DNA of 64,000 bases from Streptomyces chryseus (GCF_014650755.1 NZ_BMVO01000019.1:61254-125253); one strand, 5' to 3'; positions 54,534-63,991 are shown, numbered from the stretch's first letter. Numbers and translations: made by a program. The notes: generated by a model from the sequence alone, not told the origin.

Positions 54534-56508
54534 GCGTACTGTCCTTCCGCTCCGCCTGCGATGAACCGTCCCCGTCGCCCGCCGGACGCGCCACCACCCG
54601 GGCACCGCTGCCCGGCAACGCCGTCGGATCGGCCGCCGGTGCCGCGCGGGGCGGCACGGGCAGCGCCGACCGTTCGGGCCTCGGCTGGGCCGGCACCGTC
54701 GCGAGCCGGTTGGCGCCGCCGCCCGGTCCGGCCCCCATGACCCTGCTGTCCGCCGCCGCGCGCTCGCGCGAGCGCCGTGAATCCTCGGGCTCCAGCGGGA
54801 TCGGCGAACCGCGCAGCGACTCGTCCGCCGTACGCGGCAGGGTCAGCCGGAACTGCGACCCGCCGCCCGGCTCCCCCCACGCCTGCAGCCAGCCGCCGTG
54901 CAGCCGCGCGTCCTCCACGGCGATGGACAGGCCGAGGCCCGACCCGCCGGTGGTGCGCGCACGTGCCGGATCGGCCCGCCAGAAGCGGTTGAACACCCGG
55001 GTCGCCTCGCCGGGCTTGAGTCCCACGCCGTAGTCCCGCACCGCCACGGCGACAGCGCCGCCCGCGGCGCCCAGCCGGACCACGACGTCCCGGCCCTCGC
55101 CGTGCTCCACGGCGTTGACCACGAGGTTGCGCAGCACGCGCTCCACCCGCCGGGCGTCGGCCTCGGCGACGACCGGCTGCTCGTCGCCGGTCACCCGTAT
55201 CCGGGTGCCCTTGCGCTCGGCCAGCGGCTCGGCGCCCTCGATCACCCGGCGTACGACTTCACGCAGGTCTATCGGCTCCGCTTCCAGCGCCGCCGCCCCG
55301 GCGTCGAACCTGCTGATCTCCAGCAGGTCGGCGAGCAGCGACTCGAAGCGGTCGAGCTGCCCGGCGAGCAGCTCGGCGGAGCGCGCCGTCACCGGGTCGA
55401 AGTCGGCACGCGCCTCGTGGATGACGTCGGCGGCCATCCGCACGGTCGTCAGCGGCGTACGCAGCTCGTGCGAGACGTCCGAGACGAAGCGCCGCTGGAG
55501 CCGCGACAGCTCCTCCAGCTGCTGGATCTTGACCTGCAAGTTCTGGGCCATCTTGTTGAAGGCCTCGCCGAGGCGCGCGATGTCGTCCTCGCCGGTGACC
55601 TTCATGCGCTCCTGGAGCCGGCCGGCGGACAGCCGCTCGGCGACCCCGGCGGCCATGCGCACCGGCGTGACGACCTGCCGCACGACCAGCCACGCGATGC
55701 CGCCGAACAGCACGACGACGAACACTCCCGCGGTGGCGAGCGTGGTCTTCACCAGGCTGAGCGACTCCTCCTCCTGCGTCAGCGGGAAGAGGTAGTAGAG
55801 CTGGTACGGCTGGCCGCTGTTGTCGTTCAGCTGCTTGCCGATGACCAGCCCCGGCTCGGGGTCCTGCGCGTCCGTGTAGGTGATCCGTACGAAGGCCTTG
55901 TACGCCTTTCCGGTCCCCTGGTCGATCTCGTCCCGCAGCTTCTGCGGCACGCTCGCGCTCTGGTTCACGCCACCCGACGCCCGCGGGCCGCGATTGCTGG
56001 AGCTCTCGTCGTCGGAGTTGGCGCTGAGCGCCACGACGTGGAAGGCCTGGCGGCCGCCGCTGGCGAGCTGCTCCACGAGCTCGGTCCGCCAGTTCGTGGA
56101 GTTCCGCGCGGCGGCCCTGGCCTGGGCGCCGTCGCCGGCGCCCGTCCCAGCGACCGTACGGGCCTTTTCCTCCGCCACGTCGAACCCGCCGGCCGCCTGA
56201 CTCTGGGCGGCCTCCTGCTTCGCGTCGAGCAGGCCGTTGCGGACCTGCCACATCACCACGAAGCCGAGCAGCAGCACCACGCCGAGCGACATCAGCAGCG
56301 AGCCGACGACGACCCGCAGCTGGATGTTCCGCCGCCACAGCCGCAACGACGGCAGCAGCGGGCGGCGCACCCACCGCGCGAAGAGCCGCAGGGCGGGGCC
56401 ACCCTGCAGAAAGCGTCCGACTGCGGACGTCCTTCGCCGAGGACCGGCAGGCCGCCCCGTACGGACTCCCGGCCCCCCGGGCATCGGAGCAGCGCTGCCT
56501 CGGGTCAT
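54523..56508 (-). CDS. mtrB: Sensor histidine kinase MtrB
   Basis: This 661-residue kinase has two membrane helices (about 60-85 and 250-272) around an extracellular sensor domain of about 165 residues, a HAMP domain (about 272-325), an H-box RRFVSDVSHELRTPLTTV, and a catalytic domain with N box LRNLVVNAVEHGE, G1 VRDYGVGLKPGEA and G2 GGSGLGLSIA. A Pro/Ala-rich tail follows. It phosphorylates MtrA. The ATG at 56508 starts 1 base after the mtrA stop. Confidence 0.97.
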   Translation of the reverse strand: MTRGSAAPMPGGPGVRTGRPAGPRRRTSAVGRFLQGGPALRLFARWVRRPLLPSLRLWRRNIQLRVVVGSLLMSLGVVLLLGFVVMWQVRNGLLDAKQEAAQSQAAGGFDVAEEKARTVAGTGAGDGAQARAAARNSTNWRTELVEQLASGGRQAFHVVALSANSDDESSSNRGPRASGGVNQSASVPQKLRDEIDQGTGKAYKAFVRITYTDAQDPEPGLVIGKQLNDNSGQPYQLYYLFPLTQEEESLSLVKTTLATAGVFVVVLFGGIAWLVVRQVVTPVRMAAGVAERLSAGRLQERMKVTGEDDIARLGEAFNKMAQNLQVKIQQLEELSRLQRRFVSDVSHELRTPLTTVRMAADVIHEARADFDPVTARSAELLAGQLDRFESLLADLLEISRFDAGAAALEAEPIDLREVVRRVIEGAEPLAERKGTRIRVTGDEQPVVAEADARRVERVLRNLVVNAVEHGEGRDVVVRLGAAGGAVAVAVRDYGVGLKPGEATRVFNRFWRADPARARTTGGSGLGLSIAVEDARLHGGWLQAWGEPGGGSQFRLTLPRTADESLRGSPIPLEPEDSRRSRERAAADSRVMGAGPGGGANRLATVPAQPRPERSALPVPPRAAPAADPTALPGSGARVVARPAGDGDGSSQAERKDSTRGH

Positions 56509-56509
56509 A

Positions 56510-57199
56510 TCAGCTCGGTCCGGCCTTGTAGCCGACTCCGCGGACGGTCACGACGATCTCCGGCCGCTCCGGATCCTTCTCGACCTTGGAGCGCAACCGC
56601 TGGACATGGACGTTGACCAGCCGGGTGTCGGCGGCATGGCGGTAGCCCCACACCTGCTCCAGCAGCACCTCGCGGGTGAACACCTGCCAGGGCTTACGGG
56701 CGAGCGCGACCAGGAGGTCGAACTCGAGCGGCGTCAGGGCGATGGACTGCCCCTCCCGCTTCACGGAGTGACCGGCCACGTCAATGACCAGGTCCCCGAT
56801 TGCCAGCTGTTCCGGCGCCGGCTCCTCCGACCTCCTCAGTCGCGCCCTGATACGGGCGACGAGCTCCTTGGGCTTGAACGGCTTGACGATGTAGTCGTCG
56901 GCACCGGACTCCAGCCCCACCACCACATCTACGGTGTCGCTCTTGGCGGTGAGCATGACGATCGGCACTCCGGACTCGGCCCGGATCAGCCGGCAGACTT
57001 CGATGCCGTCCCGTCCGGGCAGCATGAGATCCAGCAGCACCAGGTCAGGCTTGGCCTCCCTGAATGCGGCCAGTGCCTTGTCGCCATCCGCTACGAACGA
57101 CGGCTCAAAACCTTCACCACGCAGCACAATGCCGAGCATCTCGGCCAGTGCGGTGTCGTCGTCGACGACAAGGACGCGTCCCTTCATAAACGACATCAT
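56510..57199 (-). CDS. mtrA: Response regulator MtrA
   Basis: This 229-residue OmpR-family regulator has an acidic pocket DDD, phosphorylated Asp in LVLLDLMLPGRDG, Thr/Ala in MLTAKSD and Lys in YIVKPFKPKELVARIRARLR. The winged helix covers about 135-228 (LTPLEFDLLVALARKPWQVFTREVLLEQVWGY, read in two parts). MtrA controls development, cell-wall and antibiotic genes in streptomycetes and competes with GlnR at some sites (known from the literature). The ATG 57199 is only 4 bp after the mtnA stop, and a tandem GTKACCTGGC repeat lies just upstream. Confidence 0.97.
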   Translation of the reverse strand: MMSFMKGRVLVVDDDTALAEMLGIVLRGEGFEPSFVADGDKALAAFREAKPDLVLLDLMLPGRDGIEVCRLIRAESGVPIVMLTAKSDTVDVVVGLESGADDYIVKPFKPKELVARIRARLRRSEEPAPEQLAIGDLVIDVAGHSVKREGQSIALTPLEFDLLVALARKPWQVFTREVLLEQVWGYRHAADTRLVNVHVQRLRSKVEKDPERPEIVVTVRGVGYKAGPS

Positions 57200-57202
57200 C
57201 CC

Positions 57203-57233
57203 ATTAGCTAATCGTTACCTGGCGTGACCTGGC
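57203..57233. promoter_or_regulatory. Palindrome and tandem repeat before mtrA
   Basis: ATTAGCTAAT (57203-57212) is a perfect palindrome over the mtnA stop codon. GTTACCTGGC and GTGACCTGGC (57214-57223, 57224-57233) are tandem 10-bp repeats with one difference. GTnAC repeats resemble the direct-repeat boxes bound by MtrA and GlnR, so autoregulation is possible. Confidence 0.4.
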
Positions 57234-58358
57234 ACACAGATCCGCCAGCGCGGCCCCCGTGACCGGGGAAATTGCACCCTGCTCCGTGACGATCGCGGTC
57301 ACCAGCTCCGGCGGCGTCACGTCGAAGGCCGGGTTGTACGCCTGTGTCCCCAACGGCGCCACGGGCATCCCGGCCCCGATCCCGGCATCAATTCCAGCCA
57401 CCGGGACCGACGGCACCATGAACTCTGTCACCTCCTGCCCGGACCGCTGCTCCACCTCGATGGACGCCCCGTCCGGAGTGCCCGGATCGACCGTGGTCAC
57501 AGGCGCGACCACGATGAACGGCACGTGGTGATACTTGGCCAGCACCGCGAGCGGATAGCTCCCCACCTTGTTCGCCACCGAACCGTCGGCCGCGATCCGG
57601 TCCGCCCCGATGAGTACGGCGTCCACCTCGCCGGCGGAGAAGAGCGAACCGGCGGCGTTGTCCGTGAGCAGGGTGTACGCCATACCGTGCCGCGCGGCCT
57701 CGTACGTCGTGAGCCTGGCCCCTTGCAGCAGCGGGCGCGTCTCGTCGACCCACAGCCGCCGCAGCGTCCCCGCCCGGTGCGCGGCCAGCGCCACCGCGAA
57801 CGCCGTGCCCTCACCGCCCGAGACCAGGGCACCGGTGTTGCAGTGGGTGAGGATGCGGTGCCCGCCTCCCGGCAGCAGCTCGTCCAGGAGAGCCAGCCCG
57901 TGCGCGGCCATCCGCGCGCTCGCCTCGGCATCGGCCCGGTGCAGCTCGCGGGCGGCCGCCAGCGCCGACGCCGCCGCCTCCTGCGGGCCCGCGCCCTTCT
58001 CCAGCGCCGCCCGGTAGGCCGCCGCCGCGTGCCGCACCCCGGAGCCGAGGTTCACAGCGGTGGGCCGCGCCCGCTCCAGCAGCCCCACGGCCTCGTCCAC
58101 GTCGTACCCCCGCGCGGCGGCCAGAGCAACGCCGTAGGCGCCGGCCAGCCCCAGCACGGGGGCGCCACGGACCGCGAGCGTCTGGATGGCCAGCACCAGG
58201 GCAGGCACATCCGTACAGACCAGCTCGACCTCCTCCACGGGGAGCCGCGTCTGGTCGAGCAGCACCAGCACGGGCCCCTCGGGCGGCTCCTCCCAGCGCA
58301 GCGTAGGGAGCGCGGGCGGCTCGGCGCCCGCTGGGAATTGCGCGTCCTGATCAGCCAT
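57204..58358 (-). CDS. mtnA: S-methyl-5-thioribose-1-phosphate isomerase
   Basis: This 384-residue aldose-ketose isomerase of the methionine salvage pathway converts methylthioribose-1-phosphate to the ribulose form. Conserved stretches are IQTLAVRGAPVLGLAGAYGV, ILTHCNTGALVSGGEGTA (catalytic Cys), VDETRPLLQGARLT, LIGADRIAADGSVANKVGSY (catalytic Asp) and AYNPAFDVTPPELVTAIVTE. ATG 58358 begins MADQDAQFPAG; the longer open frame upstream is not used. It precedes mtrA by 4 bp, so mtrA may be translated partly by read-on ribosomes. Confidence 0.95.
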   Translation of the reverse strand: MADQDAQFPAGAEPPALPTLRWEEPPEGPVLVLLDQTRLPVEEVELVCTDVPALVLAIQTLAVRGAPVLGLAGAYGVALAAARGYDVDEAVGLLERARPTAVNLGSGVRHAAAAYRAALEKGAGPQEAAASALAAARELHRADAEASARMAAHGLALLDELLPGGGHRILTHCNTGALVSGGEGTAFAVALAAHRAGTLRRLWVDETRPLLQGARLTTYEAARHGMAYTLLTDNAAGSLFSAGEVDAVLIGADRIAADGSVANKVGSYPLAVLAKYHHVPFIVVAPVTTVDPGTPDGASIEVEQRSGQEVTEFMVPSVPVAGIDAGIGAGMPVAPLGTQAYNPAFDVTPPELVTAIVTEQGAISPVTGAALADLCARSRQVTIS

Positions 58359-58498
58359 CTGCCCAGTCTGCCCGCTGAGGCCCCGACAATTGAAGGTGCC
58401 AAGGAGATACGGGGCCCGGCCCACCGGCCGGTACCCCATGACACGATGGCTGCCAACCTGCCGCCGCGACCGCGGACGGGCACCGTGAAGGAGCGACA

Positions 58499-59728
58499 AT
58501 GAACGAGTCTCCGGGCTGGGCCTCGCCCGGATCCGCACCCTCCGACGGCGACAAGCCGGGCGTGCCCCGGCCTGCCGAGCCCACCGACCAGAGCGACGCC
58601 GCGTCGAAGTGGTCGAAGGAGCAGCCGCCGGCCGCCCAGTGGACCGCTCCCAGCGGCCAGAACGCACCCTCCGGCCCTCCGCAGCAGCAGCCCGCGCCGA
58701 ACTGGGGCGGCAGGCCCCAGGGCGGCGGCTGGGGCGGACCGCCCCCCGCCGCCAAGCCCGGCGTGATCCCGCTGCGCCCGCTCGGCGTCGGCGAGATCCT
58801 CGACGGAGCGGTGTCGACCCTGCGCGCCCACTGGCGCACCGTCCTCGGCATCACGGTCACCGTCGCGGTGATCTCCCAGATCTGCGACATCCTGGTCCAG
58901 CGCTACCTGATGCCCGCACCCGCCGAGCTCGACCCGAACGCCACGGCGGCCGAGGCCCTCAACCAGTCCGTCGACGCGATGCGCAGCAGCCTGGTCAACT
59001 CCGCCCCCACCTTCGCCATCACGCTCATCGGCACGCTCTTCACGACGGCGCTGCTCACCGTGGTGATCAGCCGCTCGGTACTCGGCCGCCCGGTGACGCT
59101 CGCCGACGCCTGGCGCGAGGCCAGGCCCCAGTTGCCGCAGCTCCTCGGCCTGACCCTGCTGCTTCCCCTCATGGCCGCCGCCATCATGACGGTCGGCATC
59201 CTGCCCGGCGTCCTGCTGGGCGGCGGGGCGGGCATCGTACTGTCGCTGTTCACCGGCACCGCGGCCTTCGTCGTCGTCCTGTGGCTCATGATCCGTTTCT
59301 CGCTCGCCTCCCCGGCGCTGATGCTGGAGCGGCAGAGCGTCATGAAGTCCCTGAGCCGCTCGGCCAAGCTGGTCAGCGGCGCCTGGTGGCGGATCTTCGG
59401 CATCACGCTGCTCACGATCGTGCTGACCTTCATCGTGTCGATGATCATCGCCGTACCCTTCGGCCTCATCGCCTACGCCGCGGACGACGGCCTGGGCGGC
59501 CTGCTCTCCGGGCAGACTCCCGAGTTCGGCTGGCCCTTCCTGATCATCACGGGCATCGGCGCGGTGATCGCCGCCTCGATCACTTACCCGATCTCCGCCG
59601 GCGTGAGTGTCCTGCTCTACATCGACCAGCGCATCCGTCGCGAGGCACTCGACCTCGAGCTCGCCCGCGCCGCCGGCATCCCCGGCTACGGCCCCGAGCA
59701 GTCCCCCGACACCGCATCCGGGAGCTGA
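58499..59728 (+). CDS. Polytopic membrane protein with glycerophosphodiester-phosphodiesterase-type membrane domain
   Basis: This 409-residue protein has a Pro/Gly/Gln-rich cytoplasmic N-terminus (about 1-90) and then six membrane helices (for example HWRTVLGITVTVAVISQICDIL and FGITLLTIVLTFIVSMIIAV). The PLRPLGVGEILDGAVSTLRAHWR entry segment is typical of the actinobacterial family related to the membrane domain of GdpP-type glycerophosphodiester phosphodiesterases; there is no catalytic domain. ATG 58499 has GGAG just upstream. A DUF4129-MoxR operon follows 4 bp later. Function is unknown; the operon suggests envelope work. Confidence 0.82.
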   Translation: MNESPGWASPGSAPSDGDKPGVPRPAEPTDQSDAASKWSKEQPPAAQWTAPSGQNAPSGPPQQQPAPNWGGRPQGGGWGGPPPAAKPGVIPLRPLGVGEILDGAVSTLRAHWRTVLGITVTVAVISQICDILVQRYLMPAPAELDPNATAAEALNQSVDAMRSSLVNSAPTFAITLIGTLFTTALLTVVISRSVLGRPVTLADAWREARPQLPQLLGLTLLLPLMAAAIMTVGILPGVLLGGGAGIVLSLFTGTAAFVVVLWLMIRFSLASPALMLERQSVMKSLSRSAKLVSGAWWRIFGITLLTIVLTFIVSMIIAVPFGLIAYAADDGLGGLLSGQTPEFGWPFLIITGIGAVIAASITYPISAGVSVLLYIDQRIRREALDLELARAAGIPGYGPEQSPDTASGS

Positions 59729-59732
59729 TGCG

Positions 59733-60422
59733 GTGTCCACAGCGGGGGGAAGGACAGCATCGAGCCTGTGGGCTCGCACGAGCGACGACGTACCGGTGGA
59801 CACTCCGCGCGTCCCGGCCCGCGAGGCCGCGGAGCGCGAACTGTCCAAGCCGATGTACCACGAGAACGATCCGGGCTTCCTCGAGCGCGCCATCGACCGC
59901 TTCTGGGAATGGGTCGACGACCTCTTCGACGCGGCGTCCGGAGCCACCCCCGGCGGCGCGGTCGGCCTGGTGGTCGTCGTCGTACTCGTCGTACTGATCG
60001 CCGTCGCCCTGTGGCTGCGCCTCGGCACTCCCCGCCGCGTCCCCGCCCCGGCGGGGACACTGTTCGACGAAGGCCCGCGCAGCGCCGCGGACCACCGCAC
60101 CGCCGCCGAGGCCCACGCCGCCGGCCACCGCTGGAACCAGGCCGTCCAGGAACGGATGCGAGCCGTCGTGCGCTCCCTGGAAGAACGCGCACTCCTCGAC
60201 CCGCGCCCCGGCCGCACCGCCGACGAGGCAGCCGCGGAAGCCGGCCAGTCCCTGCCCGGCCACGCCGCCCGGCTGCACGCCGCCGCCCGCGACTTCGACG
60301 ACGTCACATACGGCGGCCGCACCGCCGACGAGCAGGCGTACCAGCGCCTGAGCGACCTCGACTCCGACGTCGAACGCACGAAGCCCCTGCTCAGTGACTC
60401 GGCCCCAGGAGTCGCCGAATGA
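59733..60422 (+). CDS. DUF4129-domain membrane protein
   Basis: This 229-residue protein has a conserved N-terminal segment (VPAREAAERELSKPMYHENDPGF), one membrane helix (VGLVVVVVLVVLIAVALWL, about 80-98) and a C-terminal cytoplasmic DUF4129 domain (RWNQAVQERMRAVVRSLEERALLDPRPGRTADE in two parts). I chose GTG 59733 with GGGAG upstream; the open frame before it overlaps the previous gene. DUF4129 proteins accompany MoxR/DUF58 pairs. Its stop overlaps the next ATG by 4 bp. Confidence 0.8.
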   Translation: MSTAGGRTASSLWARTSDDVPVDTPRVPAREAAERELSKPMYHENDPGFLERAIDRFWEWVDDLFDAASGATPGGAVGLVVVVVLVVLIAVALWLRLGTPRRVPAPAGTLFDEGPRSAADHRTAAEAHAAGHRWNQAVQERMRAVVRSLEERALLDPRPGRTADEAAAEAGQSLPGHAARLHAAARDFDDVTYGGRTADEQAYQRLSDLDSDVERTKPLLSDSAPGVAE

Positions 60423-61603
60423 CCGGAGCTCCCGCCCGCTCCACCTCGGACTCCCCCACCGCCCGTCAGGTCTGGACGCGCACCCGTGGCCTCCTTCTGG
60501 GCCTGGTCGTCGTCCTGGCCGCCGGCATCGCCATCGCCGCCGTACGCTCCGGCGACCAGCACGGCCGGCTCGACCCGCGCTCCGCGGACCCCTCCGGCAG
60601 CCGCGCCGTCGCCGAACTGCTCAAGGACCGCGGCGTCACGACCCGCGTGGTCACCACCCTCGACCAGGCAACGAACGCGGCGACCGAGGACAGCACGCTC
60701 CTGGTGACGACCCCCGACCTCCTGACCGACCGCCAGCAGCGGCAACTCCGCACCGCCATGCGCGATTCCGCGTCCCGCACCGTGCTCGTCGCTCCCGGAG
60801 CCCCTTCCGCGCCCACCCTGCTGCCCGGCGTACACGTCGAGCGACGGACCACCGTGTCGCCTCGCTCGCCCCGGTGCTCGCTTCCCGCCGCGCTCCGCGC
60901 CGGCGAGGCCGACACCGGCGGGATGCGTTACACCACCGAGGCCGCCGACGCCGATGCCTGCTACCCGAGCGACGACCTCGCTACCCTCCTGCGCGTTCCG
61001 CACCCGACAGGCGGCGACACCGTCCTCCTGGGCGCACCCGACATCCTCTACAACGACCGCCTCGACCAGCAGGGCAACGCCTCGCTCGCCCTTCAACTCC
61101 TCGGCACCCGGCCTCATCTCGTCTGGTACCTCCCCTCGCTGGGTGACGCCTCCGCCACCGACGGCGGCGAAAGCAGCTTCTACGACCTGGTCCCTCCCGG
61201 CTGGCTCTGGGCAACACTCCAACTCGCCCTCGCCGCCGCCCTCACCGCCGTCTGGCGTGCCCGCCGGCTCGGTCCCCTCGTCACCGAACAGCTGCCCGTA
61301 GCCGTCCGCGCCTCCGAGACCACCGAGGGCCGCGCCCGCCTCTACCGCAGAGCCGATGCCCGCGACCGCGCAGCCGACACGCTCCGCTCGGCCACCCGCA
61401 CCCGCCTCGCCCCCCTTCTCGGTGTGCCCACCTCCCGGGCACACGCCACCGACGCGCTCCTCCCAGCCGTCTCCTCCCACCTGCCGACGACCGACCGGGA
61501 CCTCCGCGCCCTCCTCTTCGGCCCCGCCCCCTCGGACGACGCCGGCCTCATCCGCCTGACAGACGAACTCGACGCCCTCGAAAGAGAGGTACGCGCTTCA
61601 TGA
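60419..61603 (+). CDS. DUF4350-domain membrane protein
   Basis: This 394-residue protein has an N-terminal membrane helix (LLLGLVVVLAAGIAIAAV, about 23-40), an extracellular GATase-like DUF4350 domain (SRAVAELLKDRGVTTRVV, then TLLVTTPDLL) and a second helix near residue 260 (WLWATLQLALAAALTAVW), followed by a helical cytoplasmic tail. Two Cys in the external domain (PRCSLPAALR and ADACYPSDDL) may form a disulphide. It overlaps its neighbours on both sides by ATGA, so the set is translated together. Confidence 0.82.
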   Translation: MTGAPARSTSDSPTARQVWTRTRGLLLGLVVVLAAGIAIAAVRSGDQHGRLDPRSADPSGSRAVAELLKDRGVTTRVVTTLDQATNAATEDSTLLVTTPDLLTDRQQRQLRTAMRDSASRTVLVAPGAPSAPTLLPGVHVERRTTVSPRSPRCSLPAALRAGEADTGGMRYTTEAADADACYPSDDLATLLRVPHPTGGDTVLLGAPDILYNDRLDQQGNASLALQLLGTRPHLVWYLPSLGDASATDGGESSFYDLVPPGWLWATLQLALAAALTAVWRARRLGPLVTEQLPVAVRASETTEGRARLYRRADARDRAADTLRSATRTRLAPLLGVPTSRAHATDALLPAVSSHLPTTDRDLRALLFGPAPSDDAGLIRLTDELDALEREVRAS

Positions 61604-62574
61604 GCGCCCAGCCCGCAGAGACCCCAGACAGCGCCCGAGCCTCCCTCGAAGCCCTGCGCACCGAGATCGCGAAGGCGGTGGTCGGCCAGGACCCCGCTGT
61701 CACCGGACTCGTCGTAGCTCTGCTCTGCCGAGGCCACGTCCTGCTCGAAGGCGTCCCGGGCGTGGCCAAGACGCTGCTCGTCCGCGCACTCGCTGCCTCC
61801 CTCGAACTGGACACGAAACGGGTCCAGTTCACCCCTGATCTCATGCCCAGCGACGTCACGGGATCGCTGGTCTACGACGCCCGCACAGCCGAGTTCTCCT
61901 TCCAGCCCGGTCCGGTCTTCACCAACCTGCTGCTCGCGGACGAGATCAACCGCACTCCCCCCAAGACCCAGGCGTCCCTCCTGGAGGCAATGGAGGAGCG
62001 CCAAGTCACCGTTGACGGCACGCCCCGCCCCCTGCCCGACCCCTTCCTGGTCGCGGCGACCCAGAACCCCGTGGAGTACGAGGGCACTTACCCCCTCCCC
62101 GAGGCCCAACTGGACCGCTTCCTCCTCAAGCTCACGGTCCCGCTGCCGTCCCGCGAGGACGAGATCGGCGTCCTGACCCGCCACGCGGAGGGCTTCAACC
62201 CCCGCGATCTCCACGCTGCGGGCCTACGCCCGGCCGCCGGCCCCGCCGACCTGGAAGCGGCCCGCGCCGCCGTGGCCAAGACCTCCGTATCCGCGGAGAT
62301 CACCGGTTACGTCGTCGATATCTGCCGTGCCACCCGAGAATCCCCCTCGCTCACTCTCGGCGTCTCTCCCCGAGGCGCCACCGCCCTGCTCTCCACCGCC
62401 CGCGCCTGGGCCTGGCTCACCGGCAGGGACTACGTCATCCCGGACGATGTGAAGGCCCTCGCCCTTCCCACCCTGCGCCACCGCATTCAGCTACGACCCG
62501 AGGCAGAGATGGAAGGAGTCACCGCGGACTCCGTCATCACCGCGATCCTCGCCCACGTCCCCGTGCCCCGTTGA
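61600..62574 (+). CDS. MoxR-family AAA+ ATPase
   Basis: This 324-residue AAA+ protein has Walker A EGVPGVAKTLLVRALA, Walker B LLLADEINRTPPKTQ, sensor 1 VAATQNPVEYEGTYPLPEAQ and the arginine finger in LDRFLLK. MoxR proteins act as chaperones that load cofactors or assemble complexes with their DUF58/VWA partners. The ATG overlaps the DUF4350 stop (ATGA), and the DUF58 partner follows 4 bp later. Confidence 0.93.
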   Translation: MSAQPAETPDSARASLEALRTEIAKAVVGQDPAVTGLVVALLCRGHVLLEGVPGVAKTLLVRALAASLELDTKRVQFTPDLMPSDVTGSLVYDARTAEFSFQPGPVFTNLLLADEINRTPPKTQASLLEAMEERQVTVDGTPRPLPDPFLVAATQNPVEYEGTYPLPEAQLDRFLLKLTVPLPSREDEIGVLTRHAEGFNPRDLHAAGLRPAAGPADLEAARAAVAKTSVSAEITGYVVDICRATRESPSLTLGVSPRGATALLSTARAWAWLTGRDYVIPDDVKALALPTLRHRIQLRPEAEMEGVTADSVITAILAHVPVPR

Positions 62575-62578
62575 GGCG

Positions 62579-63895
62579 ATGACCGTGGCCCTCACTGGAC
62601 GCACCGCACTCCTCGCCGCCCTCGGCGCGATCCCCATCGGCGTCCTAGCGCCCAACTGGTCCGGGGTTCTCGCCGTGAACGCTCCCCTCACACTCGCAAT
62701 TGTGTGCGACTACGCGTTGGCCGCGCCAGTACGAAAGCTCCGTTTCACCCGAAGTGGTGACACGTCAGTTCGATTGGGTGACGATGCAGAAATCGAGCTG
62801 ACGGTCACCAACCCGTCGGCCCGACCGCTGCGTGCGCTGCTGCGCGATGCCTGGCCGCCGAGCAGCTGGCCCACGGGCTCCGAGCAGGCAGCGTCACGCC
62901 ACGAGCTGACCGTCCCCGCCGGAGAACGACGCCGCCTCACCACAGCACTCCGCCCCACCCGCCGCGGCGACCGCCACTCCGAACGCATCACCGTGCGCTC
63001 GTACGGACCGCTCGGCCTCGCCGCCCGTCAGGGCAGCCACCGAGTCCCCTGGGCCGTACGCGTGCTCCCGCCCTTCACCAGCCGCAAACACCTCCCCTCC
63101 AGGCTGGCCCGTCTCCGCGAACTCGACGGCCGCACCAGCGTCCTGACGCGAGGCGAAGGCACCGAGTTCGACAGCCTCCGCGACTACGTTCCCGGCGACG
63201 ACACCCGTTCCATCGACTGGCGCGCCACGGCCCGGCAGAACACGGTGGCCGTCCGCACCTGGCGCCCGGAACGCGACCGGCACATCCTGATCGTCCTCGA
63301 CACCGGCCGCACCTCGGCGGGCCGTGTGGGCGACGTCCCGCGCCTGGACGCCTCCATGGACGCGACGCTCCTCCTTGCGGCCCTCGCCTCCCGGGCCGGT
63401 GATCGCGTGGACCTCCTGGCCTATGACCGGCGCACGCGCGCCCAGGTACAAGGCCGCACGGCAGGGGAAGTCCTCCCCGCTCTGGTCAACGCGATGGCTT
63501 CCCTTGAGCCGGCACTGGTTGAAACCGACGCCCGAGGCCTGAGCGCCACAGCCCTGGCGAACGCCCCACGTGGCTCCCTGATCGTGCTGCTCACCGGTCT
63601 GGACGCCGCCCCCGTCGAAGAGGGGATCCTGCCGATACTCCCGCAGCTCACCCGACGCCACACCGTCCTGGTCGCCTCGGTGGCCGACCCCCGCGTCGAT
63701 CAGATGGCGACCGGTCGTGGAACGGTGGACGCGGTTTATGAAGCCGCTGCGGCCACCCAGGCCCAAGATCAGCGCCGGCGCACAGCGGAGAAGCTCACCC
63801 GCCACAACATCACGGTCGTCGACGCCACTCCAGACGCATTGGCGCCCGCCCTGGCGGACGCCTACCTCGCGCTGAAGGCAGCAGGCCGCCTGTAA
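62579..63895 (+). CDS. DUF58-domain protein (MoxR partner)
   Basis: This 438-residue protein has two closely spaced N-terminal hydrophobic segments (about 5-50), a beta-rich middle and the DUF58 core (RGEGTEFDSLRDYVPGDDTRSIDWRATAR, in two parts), which continues into a VWA-like fold (HILIVLDTGRTS, where D-x-G-x-T/S replaces DxSxS). Such proteins pair with MoxR ATPases. It is the last gene of the operon, followed by two terminator hairpins. Confidence 0.9.
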   Translation: MTVALTGRTALLAALGAIPIGVLAPNWSGVLAVNAPLTLAIVCDYALAAPVRKLRFTRSGDTSVRLGDDAEIELTVTNPSARPLRALLRDAWPPSSWPTGSEQAASRHELTVPAGERRRLTTALRPTRRGDRHSERITVRSYGPLGLAARQGSHRVPWAVRVLPPFTSRKHLPSRLARLRELDGRTSVLTRGEGTEFDSLRDYVPGDDTRSIDWRATARQNTVAVRTWRPERDRHILIVLDTGRTSAGRVGDVPRLDASMDATLLLAALASRAGDRVDLLAYDRRTRAQVQGRTAGEVLPALVNAMASLEPALVETDARGLSATALANAPRGSLIVLLTGLDAAPVEEGILPILPQLTRRHTVLVASVADPRVDQMATGRGTVDAVYEAAAATQAQDQRRRTAEKLTRHNITVVDATPDALAPALADAYLALKAAGRL

Positions 63896-63917
63896 GAACA
63901 GAGCACCCGTACGTTCC

Positions 63918-63946
63918 CCGGTCCTGCCACCCGTCGGCAGGACCGG
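63918..63946 (+). terminator. Terminator hairpin 1 after the DUF58 gene
   Basis: CCGGTCCTGCC and GGCAGGACCGG form an exact 11-bp stem, flanked by GTTCCC/GGGAAC pairing further out. Confidence 0.7.
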
Positions 63947-63961
63947 CCCGGGAACGCAGAA

Positions 63962-63991
63962 AAGCCCCGCACCATAAGGTGCGGGGCTTTC
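63962..63991. terminator. Terminator hairpin 2, bidirectional
   Basis: AAAGCCCCGCACC and GGTGCGGGGCTTT are exact copies around an ATAA loop, giving an A-tract and U-tract on both strands, a textbook intrinsic terminator. It may also serve a convergent gene beyond the window. Confidence 0.9.

Noticed and set aside
58052..61480. 1142-codon minus-strand frame over the DUF4129/DUF4350 genes
   Set aside because: The plus-strand genes have coupled ATGA overlaps and family motifs. This frame is compositionally biased and crosses the mtnA gene in the wrong phase.
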